Source: Salinispirillum sp049115955
Lineage (GTDB): Bacteria > Pseudomonadota > Gammaproteobacteria > Pseudomonadales > Natronospirillaceae
Length of the DNA stretch: 64,000 nucleotides
NCBI GenBank assembly: GCA_049115955.1
Contig: JAGDZJ010000004.1
Location: 124,001 to 188,000 of the forward strand
Direction of reading: 5' to 3'
The translations under genes and the position numbers were made by a program. Positions 1-8,405 of the stretch are shown piece after piece. The notes beneath the pieces were generated by a model. It was given only the letters and a program-made list of their open reading frames with translations. It was not told where the DNA came from and did no database searches. The first letter of the stretch is position 1; the number at the start of each line of letters is the position of its first letter.

Positions 1-1182
1 CGCGCCATGGAATCCCTAGTGGAAATGTCATGCCTGATGCACGACATCGGAAACCCGCCATTTGGTCATTTTGGTGAAGCCGCCATTTCGCATTGGTTCG
101 CCGCACAATTACCGACGTTCGCCCCGTTTCAACGTAAGGATCTGTCTGCGGAAGATGCCGCGTTATCAGCCAACTTAGTGCGTGAATTGCAAAACTTCGA
201 GGGCAATGCGCAAGCCATTCGGCTGATCAGCAGTTTGCTGAAGCTCAACCTCACCTACGTGCAGGCCGCGGGGGTCTTTAAATACACCCGTTGCGCCACC
301 GACGCCAAACCGGCCGCTGATACGCCCTTGTCGTACTTACAGAAAAAGCCCGGCTATTATTTTTCCGAACGAGAGTTTGTGGCCGACATGCAAGCCGCTG
401 TGGGTATGAAGCCGGGGCATCGCCATTTACTGGCTTACATCATGGAAGCGGCAGACGATATTTCCTATTGCTTGGCCGACATGGAAGACGCCGTAGACAA
501 AGGCCTCTTGACGTACACCGAACTGGCTAAATTCCTGAAAACGGCCTTCGCCAAACAGCGCCCTAAAGATGCCAATGAGCCTCATTTTGGCACAAAATCC
601 TTTAACGATATTTTGGATGACGTACTTAAAAGCGCCGACAAAGAAGCCATCAATAAAGACCATGAGTTTTTCTTGAAGCTGCGCGTTGGGCTGACGCATC
701 CGCTTGTAAAGCACGCTGCCAAGGCCTTTATTGAAAACATAGAGGCGGTGTCCGAAGGCCGCCTAAACCGCGCCCTACTGGAAGATGACTCGCCATGTCA
801 CAGCATCATCAGTGCCTTCAAAAAGGTCGCAGTAGATCATGTATTCTCAGTACCTGAAGTAGAGACGCTGGAACTGCAAGGCTTCCACATCATCACTGGC
901 TTGCTTGAACACTTTCGGCCGTTGCTGGCGCTGAGCCGTGTTGAATTCGACCGCCTTGTTGCTGGCGAGCAACGAGGCTTGCTACTGGAAAGTCGACTGT
1001 TTAAACGGCTGCCCAACAAGCACGTGAAAGCCTATTTGGCCCAGCGCGAAAACCCGCCGATGGACGCCGAGGTATGGGAGCTGTATTGCCGTTGTCGTTT
1101 AATGCAGGACATGGTGAGCGGCATGACCGACCAATTTGCTTTGGATGAATTTCAAACGTTGTCGGTGACGATTAAATCGTAG
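1..1182 (+). CDS. dgt: Deoxyguanosinetriphosphate triphosphohydrolase, 5'-truncated by window edge
   Basis: Hydrolyses dGTP to deoxyguanosine and triphosphate in the cytoplasm. The frame is open from base 1; the first Met (base 7) lies inside the HD domain, so the true start is outside the window. The visible part has the metal-binding HD motif MHDIGNPPFGHFGE near its start, matching the Dgt family closely, and a second conserved block around YIMEAADDISYCLADMEDA. E. coli Dgt is about 505 residues from general knowledge; 391-393 remain here, so roughly 110 N-terminal residues are missing. The TAG stop is the first part of a REP-like repeat. The protein otherwise looks intact. Confidence 0.93.
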   Translation, partial: RAMESLVEMSCLMHDIGNPPFGHFGEAAISHWFAAQLPTFAPFQRKDLSAEDAALSANLVRELQNFEGNAQAIRLISSLLKLNLTYVQAAGVFKYTRCATDAKPAADTPLSYLQKKPGYYFSEREFVADMQAAVGMKPGHRHLLAYIMEAADDISYCLADMEDAVDKGLLTYTELAKFLKTAFAKQRPKDANEPHFGTKSFNDILDDVLKSADKEAINKDHEFFLKLRVGLTHPLVKHAAKAFIENIEAVSEGRLNRALLEDDSPCHSIISAFKKVAVDHVFSVPEVETLELQGFHIITGLLEHFRPLLALSRVEFDRLVAGEQRGLLLESRLFKRLPNKHVKAYLAQRENPPMDAEVWELYCRCRLMQDMVSGMTDQFALDEFQTLSVTIKS

Positions 1183-1242
1183 GAGGCCTGCCCCTGGCCG
1201 AACCTTGCGCGCACGCTTGTGTGGACTGGGCTGCGCTCCTAA
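1179..1242. repeat. REP-like extragenic palindrome, copy A
   Basis: It starts GTAGGAGGCC, contains CCCCTGGCCGAACCTTGCGC and ends GCGCTCCTAAG, so its ends pair as GTAGGAG/CTCCTA. A second copy at 35482-35534 shares both ends and the central GGCCGAACCTT block. It overlaps the dgt stop codon and separates dgt from the convergent diguanylate cyclase gene. It may serve as a bidirectional transcription end. Confidence 0.7.
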
Positions 1243-1251
1243 GAAATCACA

Positions 1252-2889
1252 TCAATAAAAAATCTGATTCCGTCCATTGGCTTTGGCTTGATACAGATTG
1301 CTATCGGCCCGCTTCAACAGCGCTTCAGCATTCTCGTCGTCTTCGCTCAATTCCGCCAAGCCGATGCTGACCGTGCATGTGATCGCTTTGCCGTCGTACT
1401 CCACCGGATTTTCCGGGCTCTCCGCCGCTATACGCGCGGCAATCAATACAGCCACCTCAATCGACGTATGCAACAACACAAAAGCGAACTCTTCACCACC
1501 GTAACGACACACCAAGTCCGATGCACGAATTTCTTCTTGGCACAGCCGCGCTATTCCCTGCAACACGCGGTCACCGGCAATATGACCGTGGGTATCGTTG
1601 ATCTGCTTGAAGTGGTCAATGTCTAACATCATGACGGACAGCGGCGTATCGGTTTCACGGGCTTTGGCGAAATCCTCTTCTATTCGCTGATGAAACTGAT
1701 AGCGATTGTCCAACCCCGTCAAAGCATCTTTTTCCGCCTGATAGCGCAAACGGCTTTCCACTCGTTCACGTTGGCGTACTTCCAACACCAATTGCAGGTT
1801 AGTGAAGTGCAACCACAGGGTCACCGCCAGGATCGCCCCTACTAACACCGCTGCCCCCAACACCCAGGGCAACTGTTCACGCAACGTGAGTCGTGCGGGG
1901 GCATCTTGATACAAAAACGTTTCCAGGTCATAGCGATCAATCAGTCCTTGCGCCAAATAAAGTTCTGCAATGTTCGTCCAGCGCTCGGGATTGATATACC
2001 CCACCTCTATCAAATCCGGCTGCATGAATTCTTTCATCTGAGCCGCTTCGTGTAATAGAAATGCCGTATCGTAATCCGGCCCGCGTGTACCGTATTCATT
2101 GAGGATCAGCGCAGCAATTTCTTCGGGGTGCTGTAACGCATAACGCCAACCCTTTAAAGCCGCAGCACGGAACGCGTGCACAACGTCAGGGTTGTTGCGT
2201 GCTTGAAACTGACTGGTAAACAGCATGTCGCCATAAAAATCCACGCCGTAGTCCGTGGGCGTGATCGACACGGGTGTGGCGCCACGTTGCGCCAGTATAT
2301 AGGGGTCATCGGTTGCGAAACCCGGCATTAACTGCGTGCTACCTGATATCAGGTCTTCAATATCCCATGTGGGTAGATGGTTATTCAAACCCCGATAGTC
2401 TAAGCCCGCACTGTTCAGCGCCGCGAGAGTCTCCGCCGCAATGATTTCGCCCGAGCGACCGGTGGGCAGGGTCAGGGAAATAGGGCGGTCACCAATGTCC
2501 TCCAAGCGCGTAATATTGTGTTCTTCTAACGTAATAAACACCAAAGGTGAGCGCTGTAGAATATTCGCCAGCACCTTTATCGGCAGCCCGCGCCCATGAT
2601 GGATCAGTAGCTCGCTGCGGCCGACACCAAACTGCGCGCGCTCGAACACCACTTCTTCAACCGTATTCACCATGGCTCCTGATGCGTGGAAACCATCGCG
2701 AATCTCAACATCTAAGCCTGCCTCTGCGAAATACCCTTGCGACTGTGCGGCGTAATAGCCCGCAAACTGAAACTGATGATGCCACGGCAGTTGTAAGACC
2801 ACCGGCTCCAACAAATTACTCAAGGCCTTGGGCACAATAAGCCACAGTCCTACCAGCAGAAATAGGGCCTGTCGTTTAACGCACCACAA
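1252..2889 (-). CDS. Membrane diguanylate cyclase with NMT1/THI5-type periplasmic sensor domain
   Basis: Predicted to make c-di-GMP from GTP in response to a periplasmic ligand. After a signal-like segment comes a domain of about 300 residues resembling NMT1/THI5 ABC substrate-binding proteins (LPWHHQFQFAGYYAAQSQGY), then a membrane helix (WVLGAAVLVGAILAVTLWL), a short linker and a C-terminal GGDEF domain. The active-site motif is GGEEF and is preceded by RASD, a canonical RxxD inhibitory site, so cyclase activity with product inhibition is expected. The open frame extends upstream through the acylphosphatase gene, but only the part from TTG 2889 gives a sensible signal peptide (Lys-Arg then hydrophobic). 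That TTG has AGGAG ten bases upstream and precedes the acylphosphatase stop, suggesting translational coupling. The start is inferred; the function is well supported. Confidence 0.88.
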   Translation of the reverse strand: MWCVKRQALFLLVGLWLIVPKALSNLLEPVVLQLPWHHQFQFAGYYAAQSQGYFAEAGLDVEIRDGFHASGAMVNTVEEVVFERAQFGVGRSELLIHHGRGLPIKVLANILQRSPLVFITLEEHNITRLEDIGDRPISLTLPTGRSGEIIAAETLAALNSAGLDYRGLNNHLPTWDIEDLISGSTQLMPGFATDDPYILAQRGATPVSITPTDYGVDFYGDMLFTSQFQARNNPDVVHAFRAAALKGWRYALQHPEEIAALILNEYGTRGPDYDTAFLLHEAAQMKEFMQPDLIEVGYINPERWTNIAELYLAQGLIDRYDLETFLYQDAPARLTLREQLPWVLGAAVLVGAILAVTLWLHFTNLQLVLEVRQRERVESRLRYQAEKDALTGLDNRYQFHQRIEEDFAKARETDTPLSVMMLDIDHFKQINDTHGHIAGDRVLQGIARLCQEEIRASDLVCRYGGEEFAFVLLHTSIEVAVLIAARIAAESPENPVEYDGKAITCTVSIGLAELSEDDENAEALLKRADSNLYQAKANGRNQIFY

Positions 2890-3148
2890 AATCGTCGAAC
2901 TCCTGCGCTGCCGGGCTTTGTACCTGATCAATGTGGCTGATGTGGGCCTGCTCCGGGCCTTGCCAACACCAGTCCAACAGGGAGCGCAACGCCAGCTCAT
3001 CACCTTCGGCACACAACTCAACACGACCATCCGGTAAATTACAAACATAGCCGGTCAGACCAAGCCGGAGCGCTTCGTCACGCGCAGAAACGCGGTAAAA
3101 CACGCCTTGAACGCGCCCGGAAATCAACAAATGCCAACGTTGATGCAT
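2876..3148 (-). CDS. acyP: Acylphosphatase
   Basis: Small cytoplasmic enzyme of 90 residues that hydrolyses acyl phosphates. The family signature GRVQGVFYRVSARDEA, containing the catalytic Arg, is present at residues 11-26, and the conserved Asn follows in GYVCNLPDGRVEL. The length is typical. Its 3' end overlaps the presumed TTG start of the diguanylate cyclase gene, so the two probably form one transcript. Confidence 0.93.
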   Translation of the reverse strand: MHQRWHLLISGRVQGVFYRVSARDEALRLGLTGYVCNLPDGRVELCAEGDELALRSLLDWCWQGPEQAHISHIDQVQSPAAQEFDDFVVR

Positions 3149-3578
3149 TGTTCAAACTCGCCCATATAGCCGTTGAACCCTAATTATAGACGCTGGTAAT
3201 TTAAGTGAATGATTTTCTGAAGCGCTGACGCAGCAACGACGAGGGGGTAATAATGGAAGGGAAATAAGGGGTGCCGTCCTTGGCCCGCAGGGTCCTTCCA
3301 GAGAAACGTGAACGAGTCGATGCGAATCCTTTCTAGGTGCCGATAATCCTTTGGAAAAGCGTCCTTGTTGCTCGCATTCAACAGGCGTTAGATTAACCCC
3401 GCTTCTGTAAATGCACCACAGTGAAACATGACGATTTGGAGGCCTCAAATCGTCATGTTTACAGAGAATCAAAGACTTACAACGTCAGTTTTTTGTAAAT
3501 TCAACGTAAGCGGTCAAAATGCATGACAGAAAAAACGACAGAGCGCACAATAAAACCTGCTTGTCGGAGGTAAAACTC
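3149..3578. other. Non-coding gap with palindromic repeat
   Basis: This 430-base gap lies between the divergent acyP and the secreted-protein gene. It contains the palindrome described at 3414-3500 and the leader of the next gene. The open frames seen here lack ribosome-binding sites and resemble nothing I recognise. The stretch is more AT-rich than its surroundings. Confidence 0.5.
3414..3500. repeat. Palindromic repeat, copy 1
   Basis: The core is a long inverted repeat: AAACATGACGATTTG (3424-3438) pairs with CAAATCGTCATGTTT (3446-3460), with only a few bases between. The flanks CACCACAGTG before and ACAGAGA.TCAA, CGTCAGTTTT.TGTAAA after are shared with copy 2 at 4368-4457. Weaker similarity extends about 50 bases to the left (CTCGC.TTCAAC). 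Both copies have the same orientation, on either side of the gene at 3579-4118. Confidence 0.75.
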
Positions 3579-4118
3579 ATGAACGCAAAGTGCAAACTCT
3601 TAACACCCTTGGTTCTCTTGGTTGCCACCACACACACCGCTGCCGTAGAGATCAACCTCTACCCTGCCAGCTTTTTCTGGGGCTACGGCGGCAACGTAAT
3701 CATGCCGATCACACCGCATTGGCAAGTGGGCGCGCGCTTGACCCAACACCACTTCGACGAAGGCCCTCCGTTTACATCGTATTTAGGTAACTGGACCGTC
3801 AATACCGTTGGTGCACGCGCGGAATACCAATGGGAAGGGGACAGACAAAGCAGCCCATACGGGGTGGTGGAGGCGTATCGGGTAGAAGAACGATTGTCAC
3901 GCGATGACGTCGGCGACCCTTGCCCCGGTTACGTCTCCCGCTGGGGGCTGGCGCTGAAAGGCGGCTATGCGGTGTATTTCGACCAGCTAGTCATGCGCGC
4001 TGGCTGGGGATACCGCTACCTGGCTGAAGGCGAACGCTCCGACGAACAATGCACGGCCTTGCACACCAGCGACAGCCATGGGTTGGTGTTTGAATGGATG
4101 CTGGGGGTGCATTTGTGA
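3579..4118 (+). CDS. Small secreted, probably outer-membrane protein of unknown function
   Basis: The protein has 179 residues. It opens with a signal peptide (MNAKCKLLTPLVLLVATTHT, cleaved near AAVEIN), followed by alternating aromatic/glycine segments such as FFWGYGGN, GWGYRYLAEGER and a C-terminal FEWMLGVHL. This pattern suggests a small outer-membrane beta-barrel. Two Cys residues (DPCPGY and DEQCTAL) could form a disulfide. The start at 3579 is chosen because GGAGG lies eight bases upstream; an in-frame ATG at 3519 would put 20 charged residues before the signal peptide. I do not recognise the family. The gene stands alone between two copies of a palindromic repeat. Confidence 0.7.
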   Translation: MNAKCKLLTPLVLLVATTHTAAVEINLYPASFFWGYGGNVIMPITPHWQVGARLTQHHFDEGPPFTSYLGNWTVNTVGARAEYQWEGDRQSSPYGVVEAYRVEERLSRDDVGDPCPGYVSRWGLALKGGYAVYFDQLVMRAGWGYRYLAEGERSDEQCTALHTSDSHGLVFEWMLGVHL

Positions 4119-4519
4119 CACTCGAAAACACTTCTTCTTTAAGATTGCGCCCAATCAATGTCATGCCGGGTTATAAATGTTGGGCACTGTGTTAACAGAG
4201 AGTTTGCCCATCCTTGGGCAAGTGCGATTCCTTCCAATGTGTATGGGCGAGCGTTACGCAATCCTTGTGTCGACAAACATCCCGGTTCGTCTCATTCCTT
4301 GTGGCGCTGGCTTCCTTCACCACTCGCTTCAACGGGGTATAGAATGACAGCGAATCGTGTTTACCACCACAGTGAAACATGACGATTTAGGGGGGGTCAA
4401 ATCGTCATGTTTACAGAGACTCAACGGTTTGCGGCGTCAGTTTTGTGTAAAGCCCATGCGTAAGAAGTATTTATAAACGTTACGAGCGAAGCGATAGCAT
4501 GGCAAAAACCGCTTCCGCT
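4119..4519. other. Non-coding gap with second palindrome
   Basis: This 400-base AT-richer stretch lies between the convergent secreted-protein and DUF1016 genes. It contains the palindromic repeat copy 2. No supported gene was found; the open frames here lack ribosome-binding sites and recognisable motifs. Confidence 0.5.
4368..4457. repeat. Palindromic repeat, copy 2
   Basis: AAACATGACGATTT (4375-4388) pairs with AAATCGTCATGTTT (4399-4412) around a ten-base G-rich loop. The arms are identical to those of copy 1 while the loop differs. That is expected if the stem, not the loop, is under selection or needed for mobility. Flanking CACCACAGTG and ACAGAGACTCAA also match copy 1. Confidence 0.75.
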
Positions 4520-4597
4520 CTACCCGTTTTGACCATTTTCCAGCTTGGCTTTCAGCGCATCAAGTCTGTTGAAGTTATTCATCAACTCTTTAAACAT
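4520..4597 (-). CDS. Possible 25-residue ORF overlapping the end of the DUF1016 gene
   Basis: ATG at 4597 overlaps the DUF1016 stop (ATGTTTAA). It opens a frame reading MFKELMNNFNRLDALKAKLE and ending in NGQNG, helical and charged in character. It could be a tiny coupled gene, the relic of a longer downstream gene, or chance. There is no strong ribosome-binding site of its own. Confidence 0.25.
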   Translation of the reverse strand: MFKELMNNFNRLDALKAKLENGQNG

Positions 4598-5633
4598 GAT
4601 ACTGGCCCCGCTGTTCTTCGATTCTCTGCTCAACTTTACGCCGCTCGCGTTCCAGTTCGCGTTGTAGCTCTTCTTCACTGGGCAGTACGGTAAGGTATTT
4701 CGAGGCAAACAGTTGTTGGCTATCTTTAAGCACGGAATATTGAGCAACTGTGTGGTTGTGTTCACTGCACAGAATCAGGCCGATCGTGGGGTTGTCATCG
4801 GGGCTGCGCTTTTGTTCTTCGTACAGGCGGACATACATGTCCATCTGCCCTACGTCTTGATGGGTTAGTTTGTTCAGTTTCAGGTCGATCAGCACAAAGC
4901 ATTTGAGCAGGTAGTTGTAGAACACTAGGTCTATATAATAGTCACCATCATCCGTGCGAATGCGCTGCTGGCGTTCCACAAAGGCAAAACCTTTGCCCAT
5001 TTCCAGCAAGAACTGTTGGAGGTTGTTGATAATGCCTTGCTCTAAATCGGCTTCTTGGTAGCGACTGGCATCTAGGTCGAGAAAATCCAGAATGTACGGG
5101 TCGCGCAGGAAGTCCTTAGGGTTGTCGGCCAATGGCTGGGTTTTCTCTAGCGCCTCGGCGGCGACTGAATTTTTTTCACGACTGGACAACAGGCGCTCGT
5201 AATACAGGCTGCCGATCTGGCGTTCTAGGGCGCGACTGCTCCAGTGCTGACCCGCAGCTTCGTCCATGTACCATGCCCGAGCGGCTGAATTTTCTACCCG
5301 CAGTAACACCCGGTAATGTGTCCAACTCAATTCGGGACGCACTGCGTTCCAAATTGGGAAGCACTGATAAAATGCTCGCATATTACGCAAGTTGCGGGCA
5401 TCAAACCCTTTGCCAAACTCGCCAGTCAACCGTATGGATAGCTGCTCAAGCTGTTGTTTACCGTAGGCGGCACGGCTATCACCTTGCTGTTCATGCTCGA
5501 TAATCAAACGGCCAATGTGCCAGTAAGTGTGCACCATGGCCGTGTTGATGCTGCGCTGGATTTGCTGGCGCGCCTGTTGCACCAATTTGCTGATGTGGTG
5601 ATACAGGGTGTCAGCGGCGGGGAAGTTATTCAT
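4590..5633 (-). CDS. DUF1016 (YhcG-type) PD-(D/E)XK nuclease-family protein
   Basis: The protein has 347 residues in the two-part architecture of the family. An N-terminal helical DUF1016 domain (LVQQARQQIQRSINTAMVHTYWHIGR) is followed by a C-terminal nuclease-like domain with the core YYIDLVFYN, VLIDLKLNK and a Gln in GQMDMYV, which match the D, D-x-K and Q positions of PD-(D/E)XK folds. A charged coiled tail (EEELQRELERERRKVEQRIEEQ) ends the protein. The start has GGAGGAG seven bases upstream. Family members often sit in restriction-modification or defence loci, but none is visible here, so the gene is an orphan. DNA cleavage is a family inference, not shown. Confidence 0.88.
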   Translation of the reverse strand: MNNFPAADTLYHHISKLVQQARQQIQRSINTAMVHTYWHIGRLIIEHEQQGDSRAAYGKQQLEQLSIRLTGEFGKGFDARNLRNMRAFYQCFPIWNAVRPELSWTHYRVLLRVENSAARAWYMDEAAGQHWSSRALERQIGSLYYERLLSSREKNSVAAEALEKTQPLADNPKDFLRDPYILDFLDLDASRYQEADLEQGIINNLQQFLLEMGKGFAFVERQQRIRTDDGDYYIDLVFYNYLLKCFVLIDLKLNKLTHQDVGQMDMYVRLYEEQKRSPDDNPTIGLILCSEHNHTVAQYSVLKDSQQLFASKYLTVLPSEEELQRELERERRKVEQRIEEQRGQYHV

Positions 5634-5755
5634 TGGTCTGCTCCTCCATAGTCTTGACCTGATCCTTTACCCTAAGGGTCATAACAGGATGCACGAAAAA
5701 TACCGTGCGGAGAAGATGAAAGCTCGCAGCTTGTATACTTGACTGATGTATCACC

Positions 5756-7369
5756 CTACAAAATCGCAGCAATCAATGTCTGCGTATAGGGATGCTGGGG
5801 CGCGTTAAAAATCGCTTCCGTGGTACCCGTTTCCACCACTTTACCGGCTTGCATGATCATCATGCGATGGCTCAGAGCTTTCACCACGGCAAGGTCGTGA
5901 CTGACGAACAAATACGCCATTTGGCGTTCGCGCTGTAGGCGGCGCAGGAGTTCAATCACGTCCATTTGCACGGTGCGGTCAAGTGCCGATGTGGGTTCGT
6001 CCAACACCAGCAGTTTGGGGTTGAGGATCAAGGCGCGCGCGATGGCGATGCGTTGGCGTTGCCCGCCTGAAAACTCGTGCGGGTAGCGGTGGCGGGTGGC
6101 GGGGTCGAGTCGTACGTCTTCCAGTGCGGCAATCACCCGGCGGTCGACTTCGTCGGCGGTCAGGCGTTCATGAATCATCAGGCCTTCGGCGATGATCTGG
6201 CCCACGGACATGCGCGGGGACAGACTACCAAAGGGGTCTTGAAAGATGATTTGCAGATTGCTCCGCAAGGGGCTCATTTGCTTGTGGTTCAAGCGTTGCA
6301 GATCAACCCAGTCGGCAGCGCCGTCGGATAATTGGATTTCGCCTTTGCTGGGCACCAGCTTCAGTAGCGCACGACCCAGTGTGGTTTTGCCGGAGCCGCT
6401 TTCCCCGACGATGCCGAGTGTTTCGCCCCGGCGAATTTCTAACGGTACGTCGTCGACGGCTTTTACGTGGTCGTACACTCGCTTCAGTACGCCCTTGGTC
6501 ATGGGAAACCAGACTTTTAGGTGCTCGGTGCGCAACAGCACGGGGGCGTCGTCGGGAATAGGATCGGGTGCGCCAGAGGGCACGGCGTCGAGCAGTTTAC
6601 GCGTATAGTCGTGTCGTGGGTTCTGAAACAATGCGGCCGTGTCACCAGTTTCCACAATACGGCCTTGCTGCATAATGGCCACGCGGTCGGCGACCTGACG
6701 CACAATGCCGAGGTCGTGCGTGATGAACAGTACGGCCATGCCGAGTTCGCGTTGCAATTGCTGAATGAGTTCTAACACCTGCGCTTGAATGGTGACGTCG
6801 AGCGCGGTGGTGGGTTCGTCGGCGATCAGCAGTTCGGGTTCGTTGATCAACGCCATGGCGATCATCACGCGCTGGCGTTCGCCGCCGCTGAGTTCGTGCG
6901 GCAAGCTGTTTAGGCGCTTTTCGGCATCACGCAGGCCCACCCTGTTCAGCCATTCCAGAACTTTGGGGCGGGCTTGCGCGCGCGCGGTTTTCCAGGCGCC
7001 GCCGTTGTGCAGCCAGAGCGCTTCGGCCAGTTGCTTTTCAATACTGTGCAACGGGTTCAGGCTGGTCATGGGTTCTTGGAAGATCATGCTGATCTTATGG
7101 CCGCGCAAAAAACGCAGTTCCGCTTCTGGCGCGTGCAGCAATTCTTGGCCTTGGAAATGGATCTCGCCACTTTCGTAAAAAGCGGGCGGGCTGGACAACA
7201 AGCGCACAATGCTGTGCGCGGTAACCGACTTGCCCGAACCGCTTTCGCCCACCAGCGCTAGGGTTTCACCGCGCTGGATGTTTAAGTCCACATCGTAAAT
7301 AACGCGCTGGCGCTCGCCACCCTGTTCAAAGGCAATGCTGAGGTTGCGGATGGTTAAGAGGTCGGTCAT
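5756..7369 (-). CDS. yejF: Peptide ABC importer, fused double ATPase (YejF type)
   Basis: Cytoplasmic ATPase that powers the YejABEF peptide importer. Two complete ABC modules lie in tandem. The first has Walker A GESGSGKSVT, signature LSGGERQRVMIAMAL and Walker B LLIADEPTTALD. The second has GESGSGKTTLG, FSGGQRQRIAIARAL and LLVLDEPTSALD. At 537 residues it matches the YejF length. It is the last gene of yejA-yejB-yejE-yejF, beginning eight bases after yejE. In enterobacteria the system takes up peptides, including microcin C; the natural substrate here is unknown. Confidence 0.94.
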   Translation of the reverse strand: MTDLLTIRNLSIAFEQGGERQRVIYDVDLNIQRGETLALVGESGSGKSVTAHSIVRLLSSPPAFYESGEIHFQGQELLHAPEAELRFLRGHKISMIFQEPMTSLNPLHSIEKQLAEALWLHNGGAWKTARAQARPKVLEWLNRVGLRDAEKRLNSLPHELSGGERQRVMIAMALINEPELLIADEPTTALDVTIQAQVLELIQQLQRELGMAVLFITHDLGIVRQVADRVAIMQQGRIVETGDTAALFQNPRHDYTRKLLDAVPSGAPDPIPDDAPVLLRTEHLKVWFPMTKGVLKRVYDHVKAVDDVPLEIRRGETLGIVGESGSGKTTLGRALLKLVPSKGEIQLSDGAADWVDLQRLNHKQMSPLRSNLQIIFQDPFGSLSPRMSVGQIIAEGLMIHERLTADEVDRRVIAALEDVRLDPATRHRYPHEFSGGQRQRIAIARALILNPKLLVLDEPTSALDRTVQMDVIELLRRLQRERQMAYLFVSHDLAVVKALSHRMMIMQAGKVVETGTTEAIFNAPQHPYTQTLIAAIL

Positions 7370-7377
7370 GGGCGTCC

Positions 7378-8400
7378 TTATCGGGTTCGGCGAGGGTCAA
7401 GGGCGTCGCGCACCGCTTCACCGATGAAGGTCAACAGAATCAACATCACACCCAAGGTAACGAACACAGACATCCCGATCCACGGGGCGCGAATGTTGTT
7501 TTTACCTTGGTTGATCATTTCGCCTAATGACGGCGATCCCGGCGGCAAACCGAAGCCTAAGAAGTCGAGGCCGCTTAGGGTGGTGACCGAGCCGGAAAGA
7601 ATGAAGGGTAAGAAGGTGATGGTAGCGACCATGGCGTTGGGCAGAATATGACGAAACACGATGCGGCGGTCGGACAAACCCATGGCGCGGGCGGCCAATA
7701 CGTATTCAAAATTGCGCACGCGCAGGGTTTCGGCACGCACCAAGCCCACAAGGCCCATCCAGCCAAACAGCAATAAAATGCCCATTAAAATCCAAAACGT
7801 CGGCTGGATCATGCTGGCGATGATGATGAGAATGTATAAGGTTGGCAGGCTCGACCAAATTTCCAACACGCGCTGCCCGAATAGGTCGAGCTTGCCGCCG
7901 TAAAAACCCATCAACGCCCCGACCGCAATGCCCACAATGGAGGTAAGAATAGTGAGTGTGAAACCAAACAAAATGGAAATGCGCGTGCCATACAGCAAGC
8001 GCGCCAGAACATCGCGGCCTTGGTCGTCGGTGCCTAACCAATTTTCCGCCGAGGGCGGCGCAGGTGCGGGACGAGGTAGGTCGTAGTTAATGGTACGGTA
8101 GTTGTAGCGAATGATGGGCCACAGCATCCAGCCGTCGGCTTCGATCAAATCGGCAATAAAGGGATCGCGGTAGTCCGCCGTCACATCAAAGTCGCCACCG
8201 AACTCAAGTTCTGAATAACTCTTAAATACCGGGAAAAACAGCTCGCCCTGATAGCGCACCACTACCGGAGACTCGTTGGCGATGAAGTCCGCCAGCAAAC
8301 TCACGCCAAAAAAAATGCTGAACAACCAGAGACTGATGTAACCCCGGCGGTTGGCGCGAAAGCGACGCCAGCGTTCCTGATTGATGGGATTCATCGCCAT
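7378..8400 (-). CDS. yejE: Peptide ABC importer inner-membrane permease (YejE type)
   Basis: The protein has 340 residues and multiple membrane helices. The permease EAA-type loop reads AARAMGLSDRRIVFRHILPN. The N-terminus (NPINQERWRRFRANRRGY) resembles YejE. The large periplasmic insert rich in aromatic residues between the first two helices is also a YejE trait. The start is ATG 8400 with GAGG eight bases upstream, five bases after the yejB stop. An earlier in-frame ATG would overlap yejB and is less likely. Confidence 0.93.
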   Translation of the reverse strand: MAMNPINQERWRRFRANRRGYISLWLFSIFFGVSLLADFIANESPVVVRYQGELFFPVFKSYSELEFGGDFDVTADYRDPFIADLIEADGWMLWPIIRYNYRTINYDLPRPAPAPPSAENWLGTDDQGRDVLARLLYGTRISILFGFTLTILTSIVGIAVGALMGFYGGKLDLFGQRVLEIWSSLPTLYILIIIASMIQPTFWILMGILLLFGWMGLVGLVRAETLRVRNFEYVLAARAMGLSDRRIVFRHILPNAMVATITFLPFILSGSVTTLSGLDFLGFGLPPGSPSLGEMINQGKNNIRAPWIGMSVFVTLGVMLILLTFIGEAVRDALDPRRTR

Positions 8401-8405
8401 AAACC

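Noticed and set aside
3184..3381. 65-codon minus-strand open frame in the gap after acyP
   Set aside because: No ribosome-binding site, no recognisable family, and only part of an AT-richer gap; chance is likelier.
3387..3393. GTTAGAT with a preceding ATTCAAC resembles an integron attC core
   Set aside because: No matching inverse core at the other end of either palindrome, the second repeat copy lacks it, and no integrase is visible.
4598..4765. Upstream part of the minus-strand frame containing the 25-codon ORF, as a possible frameshifted DUF1016 tail
   Set aside because: It runs inside the intact DUF1016 coding frame in another phase; the DUF1016 protein already has a normal length and charged tail.
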